Source of the DNA: Rhodamnia argentea
Lineage: Eukaryota > Streptophyta > Magnoliopsida > Myrtales > Myrtaceae
Assembly (NCBI RefSeq): GCF_020921035.1
Contig: NC_063158.1
Span: 6,244,001-6,308,000, forward strand
Length of the DNA: 64,000 nt
Direction of reading: 5' to 3'
Of the stretch, positions 1 to 11,460 are shown in pieces. The notes beneath the pieces are model-generated. The model did not search any database and was not told the origin of the DNA. It worked only from the letters and a program-made list of their open reading frames with translations. The translations under genes were made by a program, and so were the position numbers. Position 1 is the stretch's first letter; every line of letters starts with the position of its first letter.

Positions 1-818
1 GTCTCTTGTTCTCTATTTTAATCTTTTTTTTTTGTTCTTGTCGTGCTCTGTAGAGAAAAGCTGAGTGCTGAACTGTGATGTAGGAAACTTGCTCTGTTTT
101 GTAAAATGATTTCATTAGGCTTGAAGGGAGAAGTTGTCTTCAGTAATCGATTTGCTGCTTCTGTTCAACAAGAACTGGCACAAATTATTAGCGCATATAA
201 TCCGATTCCTGAGTCGCCTGTTCTTCGAAAGTTCACGGAATTTTGTTCGCGCAATACACGCGTAAACGACTCTTTCGGGTTGCTCTTCAAATTCATCGAA
301 ATTAGACCTCGAGTTCATGTTTCGTGGGCATCTAATTGATCGACTTGCCAAAGTTTCTGCATAGAATATAATCACGTATGGTTGTAAATGGGAAGAAAGT
401 TCTCGATGCTTAGCGCTAATTGATGGCGTTTCAGGCCAATTATGTCTAAGCGCGTTAGTCAAATGACTCCACCGGGCCGGTTCGGCCCCTCCCCAGTAAG
501 AAGTCAACGATCCATCCCACGGTCAAAGCAACAAGCCTCGCTCGTGTGCCTCACGCCCCTTCCTCGAGGCTTATTGTTGCGCGCTCCCTCTGCGCATTGA
601 GTACCGACGTGACGAAACAACGGTATTCCAATCCAACGGGCGAGATGAATTGAGTAATTTCGGTCCTCAACCGACGCGCGTCCGATCTGCCACGTCACAT
701 CACTCCTTCTAGATAAAGCACCTTGAGTCCTCTACTTTTTGTTTTTTTTGGGTCGGAGAGTCCTCTATTTTAACCGCTTTATTCCGGTTTTTTACGCCCC
801 GGCCCACTCTCGTCCATC
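1..818. other. 5' flank of the hydrolase gene
   Basis: No convincing coding region is visible: the short open frames on both strands have no family features. The last 120 bases before the first ATG of the hydrolase gene are pyrimidine-rich and hold no clear TATA box, so the promoter may be TATA-less. Positions 680-700 carry an ACGT-containing stretch (CCACGTCAC). The first 100 bases could be the tail of a gene outside the window, but nothing proves it. Confidence 0.4.
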
Positions 819-3800
819 ATGCTGATTCTCCACGCGCCGCTTTCTTTGATAAAGCCACTCCGGTTCTTCACTTTTGCGCACTCTACCGTGTCGCTGAGCC
901 AACGCCCTCACCCGACGGTAATTAAGTTCTCTCGAAGATTCGCGTCCATGGCGGATTCCAGCGCCTCCAATGGCGACACCTCGCCGGAGCACGTCTCCGG
1001 AGAGTGGCATTCGGTGCCTGAGCTACGGCTCCGGGACCATCGCTTCACCGTTCCCCTCGATTATTCGGCAGATCGGAACATCTCGCAGAAGATCTCGGTC
1101 TTCGCTCGCGAAGTCGTTGCGGGTAATTCCGTTTACGAAGTCAGTTCTTACTGTTAAATTGCTGCAAACTTTGTTTCCTGAATCCAAGGCTTAGATTGTT
1201 TAGGAATGGGATTTGATTCTTATTCACAAATCACGTGGTAGTTCTCGTTGCTGGAATTGATAGATTCAACTTGTCAAAGTCTTCTCGGGCTTGGACCACA
1301 CTGATGAATTTTTGTTTCTTCGTTTTATTTTAGTTGATTCAATAAGCGAATCTCGTTGAAGGTCCATTTACATTCCTTTAATGGGTTTATTTCACCAATT
1401 CGAAGCTTACTCATAAGTCGACATCTTTTGACCTAACCAGTGTATAAAAGCCTTCTCTTGTCTTTACATTGTGGGGTGTCTCACACCTGTGATTTTTGAC
1501 TGTTAAAAGCATCCTATGCATCGGCGTACTAGTGTGACGACGAGGACAGCGACAACACGACACTTCCAGAGAAAAAAGGAGAAAAAAATAAAACATCCTT
1601 AGCCACTAGGTCTGTTCGAACTGAGCGAGGTCGATGCAAATGTATGGACGTCCAAGGGAAGTTCCACGCCCTGTAGTGATGAATACTGTTCATGCCTCCA
1701 CTATGTTGGAAGTGCAGGACAGCGATCGATTGTCTCCAATATATGAGAAAGTATTCAATTTTGTGGTGGAGCCACTTAATTGAGATATGGCGATTCTTCA
1801 TTTTCGTGGGATGTTCCTAGAAAGTAGTTTGAACAGAATTTGGATTGTTTAAATAGCGCGCGTTTGTACTATGACCTGCTGTACCGGTTTCTCAACCATG
1901 GAGCTGTCATGTGTATTCATCTTTAAAACGACGGGAACATTGCCAACTTAAAAAAAAAAATTGTCTGTTTAGAAAGATTTCCTATTTTCCGGCAATTTCT
2001 GCTTTCGCAGTTGAGTACACAATGCACAAATGTATTGGGTTTTTCTCTTTAAGCTCCTTAGAAGCACACTCAATGCTAATGCTTCATTTAAGAAATTATT
2101 TTTCTCACATCGGTGGATTCGTATGAAGAGAGAAGCATCCCACTAATTCAAAGTACAGTAATTTTTCGTTGTATTTATTGGCCTAAACAATCTTTTAACT
2201 ACATCTGTTTGACCTGTTTCTACCATTATAATTTTGTTTGCTTCAGTTGGGAAAGAAGAGCAACAACTGCCATACTTGTTGTATCTACAAGGCGGACCTG
2301 GTTTTGAGTCCCCAAGACCCACTGAATCCAGCGGATGGCTACACAGAGCGTGTGAAGAATTTCGTGTAATCTTGATGGATCAGGCATGATGTTGCAGGCA
2401 TTACCTAGAAAATTAGTCAGTGAAATTTAGTCTCAGAGTCAATATTTCCTTGCTCAATCTCATAAATGTTGTTGAACTGCAGCGCGGGACAGGCTTATCT
2501 ACTCCACTGACTGTTTCATCGATGTTGCAAATAAAATCTGCAGAGAACCTGGCTAATTATTTGATAAATTTTCGGGCGGATAATATTGTGAATGATGCTG
2601 AGTTTATTCGTGTGCGTCTTGTTCCTGAAGCTGGACCTTGGACAATTCTGGGTCAGGTATATCTGTTTTTCAGTCAACTGCTCTAGACTTTAGCGCATCA
2701 AGCATTCAGTGACAAGAATTTCAGTTTCTGAATTGCTGAGATGCTCGCACTTACTCTTAGTTAACAACAAGATGTAATTAGTTCTTCCATTTGTTTCCCT
2801 CTGTTCTCTCCTCCCGTACTTTGGTGTCATGATTAATTTTAGCAACACTCTTTACCCATTTTGCAGAGTTTCGGCGGTTTTTGTGCAGTAACTTATTTAA
2901 GTTTTGCTCCTCAAGGACTCAAACAAGTTCTTATAACTGGTGGAATCCCACCCATTGCAAATGGATGCACTGCAGATGCTGTATATAAAGCAAGCTCAGA
3001 GCAGGTTACTCTTCAAAGTGAGAAGTACTACAAGAGGTTTCCTCAGGATGCAGAAGTTGTTCGTGAAGTTGTAAAGTATTTGGCAGAATCTGAAGGTGGT
3101 GGGGTGAGGCATCGAGTAGATTAACGGAACTCTGGTGCTGTTAATGTTTGTGCTAAATTTCTCTTGTTTCTATTGAATTGCAGGTGATTCTTCCTTCTGG
3201 TGGCATCTTAACACCCAGGGGTTTGCAAACTCTCGGTTTTTCTGGCTTAGGATTCAGTGGTAGCTTTGAGCGATTGCACTACATGTAAGAGGATATATTT
3301 TCAAGTTCTAAACACGTATGCTTTGCAAAAAGGAAAGTATGTTCTGATTATATGACCATCCTTTCTTGTGATCTTGAACACAGGCTTGAGAGGGTTTGGG
3401 ATCCTATTTTAGTACCTGGGGAATCAAAGCAAATCAGCTACTTCTTCTTGAAAACTGTAAGATCTAATGACTTGTGACTACGTGATTTGTAGGTTGGTTA
3501 CAATACAAATAAAAATCAACCTTAGTCATTCGATGTGTGCAGTTTGAGAATTTGTTGGGTTTAGATACAAATCCTCTTTTTGCTCTTCTACATGAGCCCA
3601 TATACTGTCAGGTAAACATCCTCACCCCTTTCCATATTGATTATGATTGAAGCTTGCCAGTTTCTGCTTGCCTGACCAATTTTTATATGACTGTGGTGAA
3701 GTTACATTAGTCATTGAATGAGGTAATTTAGCGCAAGGAAGAATTGCCACAAGCATTTGATGCATTTGACTGATTGCTTCATTTATGTATAGGGTGCTTC

Positions 3801-4418
3801 ATCAGAGTGGTCTGCTCATAGATTGATAGGTGAAGATGAAAGCAAGTTTGATGCCATAAAGGCGGCAAAAGAAGGTCGTCCTGTTCTTTTTACAGGAGAG
3901 GTGGGAGGAAGCTTTGTAATACTGCAATTAATGGGTCACATATATATATTTGCCCCTTGTGTTGGGATTCATGACTTACTTTCCCACATTTGATTGTTAA
4001 GATGGATTGTTTCTATGCTCCAGATGATTTTCCCATGGATGTTTGACGAAATTCATGTCCTAAAGCCATTCAAAGAAGCTGCTCAGATATTGGCAGAGAA
4101 GAAGGATTGGCCTCCACTTTACGATGTCATTGCTCTCGCCAATAACAAGGTGCTTGGAAAACAATTGGCTTCCAATACAAATTGATTCTGGTTATCAGCC
4201 GACTTATTCGTCTTTGTTGACAGGTACCTGTAGCAGCCGCAGTCTATTACGAAGATATGTTTGTCAATTTCAAGTTGTCGATGGAGACAGCTTCTCAAAT
4301 AGCTGGTATCAGACTATGGGTAACCAACGAATACATGCATTCTGGTCTACGCGATGGGGGTGGTCGGGTTCTGGAACACCTGATGGCCATGTTGAATGGA
4401 AAGAAGCCTTTGTTCTAA
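819..4418 (+). CDS. proline iminopeptidase-like serine hydrolase (family S33, alpha/beta fold), 10 exons
   Basis: Exons by splice sites and reading frame: 819-1122, 2247-2383, 2483-2656, 2867-3103, 3184-3284, 3384-3456, 3543-3611, 3793-3900, 4024-4149, 4224-4418, giving 507 residues. The oxyanion-loop motif GGPG lies in exon 2. DQRGTG spans the exon 2/3 junction. The nucleophile elbow GQSFGG is split by intron 3 between Q and S. The likely catalytic Asp (YYEDMF) and His (YMHSG) are in the last exon. Together these mark the S33 prolyl aminopeptidase family, which removes N-terminal proline from peptides; the plant homologue is At3g61540-like. The first 43 residues are basic and hydroxylated, ending in FSRRFAS before a second in-frame ATG at 949. 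They look like an organelle transit peptide, so dual starts are possible. Intron 2 (2384-2482) starts with GC instead of GT. An inverted, truncated paralogue lies at the right edge of the window. Confidence 0.93.
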
Positions 4419-5029
4419 TCTCCGCGGGTCGTTTAGTTTTCTCGTCAAGCTCTTCCATCTGAGTATATTCCTCTCTACGGGAATAACAAGTCGGATCACT
4501 GATTAAAGAAAGCTTTCTGTTTCGTCTTACCGTACTTGTGGATATTCGGCTTCTGCCATATCCATAAGTCAAATGATTTAATTCTAAACGCTTTAAGGAC
4601 TTGAATGCTGGGCTACCCCGTACCAGATTATCAGTTCATCGACGTTTGAAATGTCATTGTTTGGTGAGCAGCGTTTGATCAAAACCCGGATTTAGTACGT
4701 CCCGAGCGGCGCATGTGTCTTTTGACTCTTGCGTGGCTCGAACACCGGAAAAGTCAAAAAGGGTTTGGACCAACGTTTCACCTGGTGGAGGTGTCGTGCT
4801 TCATAATCTATACAGAACAATACGTCAGTAAACATGATAGAGAAAGAGGGAAGCATGCGCAGGCGGTGAACACATTGCCTACACGTTCCGCCTTCCCTTG
4901 ATTTGCAAAGGTTAGTTGAACAGAAACAGGTGGATGTTTTGGTGGCTTTTACCTCACCATTTCTAGGGAATTCATATCGGGGTGAGATTATGAAAATAGG
5001 CCTAAGGCATTTTTGACACCATGATCTTT
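4419..5029. other. intergenic, hydrolase 3' flank
   Basis: No gene is seen. It holds the 3' UTR of the hydrolase gene and then non-repetitive sequence. Two W-box cores occur close together near 4720 (TTGACT, + strand) and 4750 (complement strand), about 1.2 kb upstream of the WRKY start. That is too far to assign with confidence. Confidence 0.35.
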
Positions 5030-5037
5030 ATAAAAAT

Positions 5038-5579
5038 TAGGGGCGAGCAATTTCATTATCAGTATGTGGAATCTGAAAATTACCAATCAGAATCGGTTCT
5101 CTAATTTTTGAAACCTAGAATCTACATATCACAGATTTTAGGATCGGTTTCAAGGTCTACTTAGGGACTATCTATTTTTTTAATTGAACAATTACAGTAA
5201 ATCATCATATTTAATGATCACATTTACTTCTATAATCTACCGACCACAACTTATACTTAGACACACGAAGAATATGAAACATTAACAAAGTAAAAGTCTT
5301 AACTATTGATATCGTTAGAAATGGAAGCTCGGACTAGTGGTTCCATATCATACACTCATCATCGAACACCATGGAATACCGCCGGATCGCATGAAGACAT
5401 ATAACAAGAAGAAGACAAAGGCTTGTTCCGGGTTCTATGGAACCTATCCATCGGAATCGGTTCTCCGGTTTCACAAAACCGAAACCTACCATGCATGTCT
5501 TAGAATCTGAAATCGGATCGGTTCCATCGATCTATTTCTCTAATTTCCTGTTACGCCTTGAAATCATGCTCACCCCCTA
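5038..5579. mobile_element. hAT-type MITE, 542 bp
   Basis: The left end reads TAGGGGCGAGCA and the right end, reverse-complemented, TAGGGGGTGAGCA, a short hAT-style terminal inverted repeat. The flanks are ATAAAAAT (5030-5037) and ATAGAAAT (5580-5587), an 8-bp target duplication with one mismatch, which is the hAT length. The interior repeats CGGTTC/GAATCGG motifs and has no transposase. The element at 43442-43975 has similar ends, interior and length. It lies upstream of the WRKY gene. Confidence 0.7.
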
Positions 5580-5945
5580 ATAGAAATTATTTATACCATG
5601 TACGGACCTTTTATCATGTTCTATAAAATTTTAGTAAGTCAGGAAACTTAATTGTATATATGGTTTTTTTTTAATAAAGTCGAACTCCCGTTAACTACTT
5701 TTACTTGCAGATGCACGTTAGGTACACATTTGAGAAGGAAAAAAAAAAAATCTTTTTCACGAGATGTATGAAGTACACCCAAACCAACTTGTTTTAAGTT
5801 AAATTGACATGCAGATTGTGTATTAAACAATGAAGAAAAAGACTGAAGGAGTTCCATATGTTCCAACTTCTCCACCTTCCATGACCATTTTCAGACCAAT
5901 ATCTTTTGAAATTCCTGTCCCTTGGCCCGATCTGAAATCTCCATA

Positions 5946-8250
5946 ATGGAACGACAAGAAGCTGCTCTTCCTCCACCTTTGCGACAGATCCCGTTGCCGC
6001 CGCCGCTACCTCAAAACCCTCCCTACCTTGTCGCCGATTCCTCATCGCACCCACCTCCTATAGACCACCAACTCCTGGCCGACATAAACAATTTGGTTAG
6101 TCTTGCTTCTGGTATTACTAGTGCTGGGTTCAATGAACGAAATACCCTTCGTGGGGACGCCGCCCGCCATGAAGCTTCTTTAGTGATGTCTGAGTATGCA
6201 ACGGCAGCCATGGAAGAGATCACAGAGAGGACATTGGAGAAGCGATCTAAGGCTGCCACGAGCAGTAGAACTCGAAAGGCGGCGAGCCCGAGGTTTGAGT
6301 TCCAAACGAGGACCGAGGACGACGTCCTCGACGATGGCTATCGTTGGAGGAAATACGGGCAGAAAGCTGTCAAGAACAGCACACACCCCAGGTCCGTATT
6401 CGCGTTGGCTAGACAATATTCATGTGCAAATCCATACGCAGTTTCTTAGTTTTATGTTTTTGGGAGGGCCCGGCGAAGACAAAGGCTCAGCTTATTTCAC
6501 AAAAAATGAATAATTTGGATGATATTTTTCTAGAAACAATAGTTTGTATCACTTTATATAATTAGTCAACGGAGCTTGTTTTCATCGTCGACAACAAATA
6601 CATGCCTAGTCGTTTTTGTAGATGATAAAAATATTTTCCGTTCATTCATTTTTATAAGCAATATAAGTGATCGTTTTTAGTAATATATTTTTCAAATCAT
6701 TCATTTTCTCGAAACAAACGGAGCCAAAATGAGGAAAAATTGATCTTGGTTTGGTTTTTTCCTTCATGTGGCTTAATATTTCCCCTGTAGAGAAGCCAAT
6801 GGTGAGCATATTATTTCATGAAGATTCTCATGCGTCGAGAATTATATTTGAGCTGTCTTTCTCTTGGGTCACGAGTCATTATAGCTGCATAAGCACAAAA
6901 TATTGACGGGAAATATAAAGCGTACAGGTTTGAACATCAATAGTTATGCGCAGAAAGGCAATTTTGAATCCGTCATCAATTATGTTTATGGAGATAGATC
7001 ATCCACGGTGTAAAGGACACATCACATGATAAGCAATCGTGAGGAAAAATTATGCAAAAAGTCCTAAATCTATTGCTCTTTTGCCAATTTAGTCCAAAAT
7101 CTTTTGATTTTGTCACTTGAGTACGAAACATTTTCATAGTTTGTCAATGGAGTCCATCTGATCAATTTTAATCGAAAATTGATGACATGGATGCCGGCCT
7201 CCTACGTGGCACGACCGGCATCGACATGGACAATTTTCAATAACATTTTAGTATTTTTTTCAATTTTTTTATTATATGTTTTTCTATTTTCCTTCCTTAC
7301 TTTTTTTTCTTTTTGCCTTTTTCCCTCTGTGGCCCTCGATGGCCGACGGAGGGAAAAAGAAAAGAGAAAAAAAAAAGTAAAGAAGGATAACATAAAACAA
7401 ATATTGAAATATAAAATTTGAAAAAATATTAGAATATTATTAAAAATTATCAATGTCAATCTTGGCCGTCCGGCTTGCCCCATAGGAGGGCCAAGATCCA
7501 CGTCGGCGATTTCACCGTGAATTGATTAGATTGATTCAATTGGCAAATCGTGAGTATGTTATGACTCGATTAACAAAATTAAAAATGTTTCAGACTAGAT
7601 TGATCAAAGTGCAATAAATTTAGGATCTTTTGGATAATTTCCCTGCAATTGTGGTAGGTTTGTTGATGTCACTATAAGAGAATGGGTCTACGGCAACCGG
7701 GAAGAATCTTGGTCTCGAAAAGGACTTTTGGCGACCAGGTACGAATTGGTTGCCAAAATGAATGTCCAGCGACCAAATTGATCATCTAACTTAAGTTCTG
7801 GATATAGACGGTTGTGGAGTATACAGGCACACCTCGTATAGATCACCTACAAGAGTAAAATCCAGCAAATGTACGTGTCATATCTGAAACAAACTTCGTG
7901 CAAATTTAATTTGCTTCTAGTGATCAACAATGGCATTTGAGCGATCAATGATGTGATGCACGCATTGAGATTGTCCTCCTTCGTGTCTTGACAATGTACA
8001 TTATTGTCCCATGCATGTGCTGATCTAATGTGATTGGTACTGTGTAACATGGTGCAAAAGGAGCTATTATCGCTGCGCGCACACCACGTGCAACGTGAAG
8101 AAACAAGTGCAAAGGTTGTCCGAGGACACGGGCATCGTCGTGACAACTTACGAAGGCGTTCACAACCATCCCTCCGAGAAGATAATGGAAACCCTATCTC
8201 CACTGCTGAGGCAGATTCAATTACTCTCCGGGTTTTCCCCTGACAAGTAA
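5946..8250 (+). CDS. WRKY transcription factor, group IIc (WRKY24/43/56-like), 2 exons
   Basis: Exon 1 is 5946-6391 and exon 2 is 8061-8250, giving 211 residues. The start is the first ATG after an in-frame stop at 5907. The DNA-binding heptad WRKYGQK is at residues 134-140, inside [17 protein letters not shown]. The zinc finger is C-x4-C-x23-H-x-H, the group IIc form. The intron interrupts the Arg codon of the PR dipeptide (phase 2), the conserved R-type WRKY intron position. The tail [11 protein letters not shown] resembles the Arabidopsis WRKY24/56/43 subgroup. WRKY proteins bind W-boxes (TTGACC/T) in the nucleus and act mostly in stress and defence control. The N-terminus is proline-rich, and a basic stretch before the domain ([13 protein letters not shown]) could be a nuclear signal. 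The 1669-bp intron contains two MITEs. Confidence 0.95.
6482..6727. mobile_element. MITE (about 246 bp) in WRKY intron
   Basis: The two ends are imperfect inverted repeats of about 60 bp: the left begins AAAGGCTCAGCTT and the reverse complement of the right begins TTTGGCTCCGTTTG, both running into AAAAAATGAATAATTTG-like sequence. The CTCCGTTTGTTTC end is typical of hAT-like plant MITEs. There is no coding content and I see no clear target duplication. Confidence 0.65.
7042..7644. mobile_element. Mutator-type foldback MITE, 603 bp, in WRKY intron
   Basis: The termini match as inverted repeats over more than 30 bp: AGGAAAAATTATGCAAAAAG on the left, AGGGAAATTATCCAAAAGAT on the right read in reverse complement. 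The flanks are GCAATCGTG (7033-7041) and GCAATTGTG (7645-7653), a 9-bp duplication with one mismatch, as Mutator-like elements make. Complementarity continues inward through pyrimidine and purine arms to a small GC-rich hairpin near 7335-7360, so the whole element folds back on itself. It encodes no transposase. Partial relatives occur at 17.2-18.5 kb, 27.57 kb and 62.4 kb. Confidence 0.8.
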
Positions 8251-8308
8251 TGACCCCGATTCAGTTGTTGGGCAATTTCTTAGATAATTCGTACGCATAC
8301 ATGTGCTC

Positions 8309-8942
8309 CTTGGGCCGTGTTTGTTTGGAGAAAAACTTCACGTTAAAAGAGAATCCTTGTCAGAAATCATTTTTCAAGAAAATGATTATTTTTCATTTAT
8401 TTGATGATATGGGACCGACAACATTTTCTAGCGTTTGAATCTTATTTAGAAAGTGATTTCAATCTCCTTACTTTATCTCAGGCAAAGAAAATATCAAATT
8501 TTAAAATAATGTTATTTATTTCTTTTTATTCCATTTCTTGTTGTCTTTTCTTTTTCCTTCTTCATCCATTGCGACAGGCCGGTGGTGGCCACGGATGAGC
8601 TCGAGCTCGCCGAGATCTAGTGACCTCAAGGATCGCCAGCCTCGGGCAAGCTCAAGGCTTGCCGGGATCCGATGAGCCTCGAGCTTGCCGGGCTCTAGCG
8701 ACCTTGAAGCTCGCCGCTCTCGGCCGACCTCAAGCTCGGCCATCACCGAAGCCCAAGGCTGGTAGAGGGAGAAGAAAAAAGAAAAAGAAAGAAAAGAAAA
8801 AACCAAGAAAATTTTAAAAATTTGAGGTACAATTCAAAAAAGGGTTTTCAACTCTTTAGATTTAGAAATTCATTTTTCTAATTTTACGCATGAATAAAGT
8901 GTTTTTTTGTTGACTAGATCATTTTCGGCGAACCAAACGTGT
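8309..8942. mobile_element. MITE-like repeat with GC-rich core, downstream of WRKY
   Basis: It begins with GCCGTGTTTGTTTGG and ends in CGAACCAAACGTGTG, roughly inverted ends of the hAT-like CGTGTTTG type. The interior has a pyrimidine tract (8515-8570), a core rich in GAGCTCG/GCTTGCCGG motifs (8580-8760) and a matching purine tract (8765-8815). This is the same layout as the foldback element in the WRKY intron. No target duplication is clear and the boundaries are approximate. Confidence 0.5.
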
Positions 8943-9009
8943 GAAAATCCGAAAAACGCCGAACTACGATTGACATCACATTACGAGATTCCCATCCGAG
9001 CGCATCATC

Positions 9010-9238
9010 GCCGACGAAGTGAGATTAAAACCCACAATCTCCGCGTCTCGCTCCTTAAATCAATCGAATAAACAGCCGCCGTTTGTCCTAAGATCTGTTT
9101 ACACGGGAATTCCCACGACCCCAGCACACGCGTAACCTCACCACGTGTCGCCGCGTCACCGGCTACCCGTCACCACAACCGCATTGTGGCAAGTGAACAT
9201 CACACGTGTCGCGGCCCGCTCTTGCTCTTGTATATAAA
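9010..9238 (+). promoter_or_regulatory. LEA14 promoter: DRE, two ABREs, TATA box
   Basis: Seen upstream of the LEA14 start: a DRE/CRT core GCCGAC at 9010-9015, ABRE CACGTGTC at 9142-9149, a second ABRE ACACGTGTC at 9202-9210, and TATATAAA at 9231-9238, about 98 bases before the ATG. An ACACGCG element (9126-9132), resembling the CE3 coupling element, sits just before the first ABRE. This set is what ABF/AREB bZIP and DREB factors use, so induction by ABA, drought or cold is the natural inference. Confidence 0.75.
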
Positions 9239-9335
9239 ATGCAGAGCCTCTGATCTCTTCTGGATCGAAACCACATTTACTTTAACCCGTCCCTTCTCTC
9301 CTGATTCGGACCGATCACAGTTCGAGAAGCGAGAC

Positions 9336-9920
9336 ATGTCGGAGTGGCTGGAGAAGGCGAAGAACTTCTTGGCCGAGAAGGTGGCCAACGTCCCGATGCC
9401 GGAGCCTTCCGTCACCGACGTCGATCTCAAGCACGTCTCCCGCGAGTGCGTCGAGTACAACGCCAAGGTCTCCGTCAAGAACCCCTACGGCCACTCCCTC
9501 CCCATCTGCGAGATCATTTACTCTCTCAAAAGCGCCGGCAGGTAAAATCACGCGGTGGTTTCAGGAATCGGGGTTCCGCGCGTGCGGTCCCCGCTCGATT
9601 TCTCGTGTTTGGATTTCGATTGTTGAATGAAATTTTGTCTGAATTGGCGTGTGGGCGGGGGTTGAATCAGGGAGATAGCTTCGGGGAAGATACCGGATCC
9701 GGGGTCGCTGAAGGCGAGCGACACGACGATGCTGGACGTGCCGGTGAAGACGCCGTACAGCATACTGGTGAGCCTGGCGAGGGACATCGGGCCGGATTGG
9801 GACATCGACTACCAGCTCGACATCGGCCTCGTCATCGATCTCCCCGTGATTGGGAACATCACCATCCCCGTCTCTACCAAGGGCGAGATCAAGCTCCCCA
9901 CGCTTTCCGACATCTTCTGA
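9336..9920 (+). CDS. LEA14: LEA14-type desiccation protectant (LEA_2 / WHy domain), 2 exons
   Basis: Exons 9336-9541 and 9671-9920 give 151 residues, the exact length of cotton Lea14-A and of Arabidopsis LEA14. The start MSEWLEKAKNFLAEKVANV and the following VDLKHVSRECVEYNAKVSVKNPY are characteristic; the rest forms the LEA_2 (WHy) beta-sandwich ending in EIKLPTLSDIF. The intron splits an Arg codon (phase 2) after KSAG. There is no signal peptide or membrane segment, so the protein is expected to be soluble and cytosolic. Family members accumulate in dehydration and seed maturation; unlike other LEA proteins they are folded, and no enzyme activity is known. The upstream ABRE/DRE/TATA set fits this role. 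Confidence 0.96.
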
Positions 9921-10555
9921 TGCGAGTGTATGATGAATACCAGGAAGAAGAATAAAAAGTTGGCCTTTTCCTTTCTGATTTCTTCCCCTTTCCGTAGTTG
10001 CGTTTCTTTATTGCTGTCGAATATATGATATGTTATGTTGGGTTTTTTTGCCCTTTTGTAGATAGATACTGTAAGATCTTGTGTGTTAAAAAAGTCCTAA
10101 ACTTTTAAATCAAAGCACCAATTTATGTTTAAATATTTTAATAGTCACCACTTTTTTAACTATTTCTTGACAGGTTTCGCATCATTGTGTGTATCGCGAT
10201 ATTAATCATGTATAATGTCAAAAATCTAATTATAACACGTGACCCATGTCATAGTACTTTTAAAACTTATCATATTCGAATAAAAATTGATTATATCATA
10301 TATATTGAGATACCTTTTCTTTTCAAATTAGACCTTTCAATTAGAATATATTCTCGAAATAGAGAGACAAGACATTCTTAATAATTGAAGACATAATCTC
10401 TTAAAATATTAGGAAACAAAATGATTCAATTTCAGATCCAAAGATTGTATTTCTTGATCCAGCTATCAAAGGCATTCTGGAGCATCCTCTCACATGTATG
10501 TTTTAGATTAGATATGATAATAATGTCATATATGGCAGATGAGTTGGACTATGTA
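9921..10555. other. intergenic, LEA14 3' flank
   Basis: This is the 3' UTR of LEA14 followed by AT-rich sequence without a recognisable gene. The open frames here are short and of low complexity. Confidence 0.5.
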
Positions 10556-11410
10556 GGGCATAATATCCTAAAAAAAGCTCAAACTTTAATTTTTGTCCCG
10601 CAAAAAACCCTTAACTTTAGGGGTGCGTTTAGCAAAAAAATGAGCAAAATGCTTTGCTTATATCGTTTAAAAAATATATACATATAAAAAAAAGAATAGA
10701 CTAGGCATAATATGGAGATAAAAAATATTTCCGTTCATTTATTTTCATAAGCGTAATAAGCGATTATTTTTTGAAAAATATTTTTCAGCTCACTTATTTT
10801 CTATGAAACGAACGCACCTTAGGTCTTGTCCCAGCTCTACCTTTTTTTTTGGTGTCCCTTGAAAAACTCTCAACTTCAGGTATTGTCCTAATTTTACTCA
10901 AACTTTTATAATCTCACAAAAACTCACAAATTTTTACTCGAGTCACAAATCTGCCCTTATTAACTCTCTTTCCAAAATTTCTTGTGAACAATGGAGAAAC
11001 GGGAAACTCATAAGCATGAGCTATTTGAGTGTCTCAAGCACGAGTTCTCCGATTGCGAGAGACGAAACATTTCCAAGCATGAGATATTGAAGACCGAGCA
11101 TAGAATCACTAAGGGGGGCTTCAACGGAGGGTTAATGAAGGCAGATTAAGGACTCAAGTAAAAGTTTATGATCTTTTTTATGAGACAAAAAATTAGAGTA
11201 AAATTGAAACTCGATCTAAAGCTAGATTTTTTTTATGAGACAAAAAATTTAAGGTAGAATTGGGATGGAACATAAAGTTGAGGGTTTTTATTGGACAAAA
11301 AAAGTTTATGGTACAATTGAGACTGCACTTAAAGTTGGAGATTTTTAATGGAATAAAAGTTAGAAACAAGACAAAAGTTAAAGTGAGAGATTTTATTAGG
11401 GTATTAGGCC
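10556..11410. mobile_element. Mutator-like foldback element with a nested MITE
   Basis: The left end GGGCATAATATCCTAA and the right end in reverse complement GGCCTAATACCCTAAT are inverted repeats, continuing into CAAACTTTAATTTTTGTC versus CACTTTAACTTTTGTC. The flanks GACTATGTA (10547-10555) and GAATACGTA (11411-11419) look like an old 9-bp target duplication (7 of 9 match). The right arm (11168-11390) is made of about four repeats of a 57-bp unit (gag/tggacaaaaa...). A second MITE is nested in the left arm at 10617-10821. There is no transposase. Confidence 0.65.
10617..10821. mobile_element. nested MITE, 205 bp
   Basis: Its ends are inverted: TTAGGGGTGCGTTT on the left, TAAGGTGCGTTCGTTTC on the right in reverse complement. 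Both run into short AT-rich arms (AATAAGCGATTA, GAAAAATATTTTTC). It interrupts the left arm of the surrounding foldback element and is therefore the younger insertion. Confidence 0.65.
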
Positions 11411-11460
11411 GAATACGTAGAGGGACCTCGATAGAAAACACTTTATCTTGACAAAGTGTT

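Noticed and set aside
7179-7501. facing open frames with similar products in the WRKY intron
   Set aside because: They mirror each other because the MITE is a foldback; not genes.
9344-9955. 203-codon frame overlapping LEA14
   Set aside because: It runs through the LEA14 intron in another frame and is explained by the GC-rich coding sequence.
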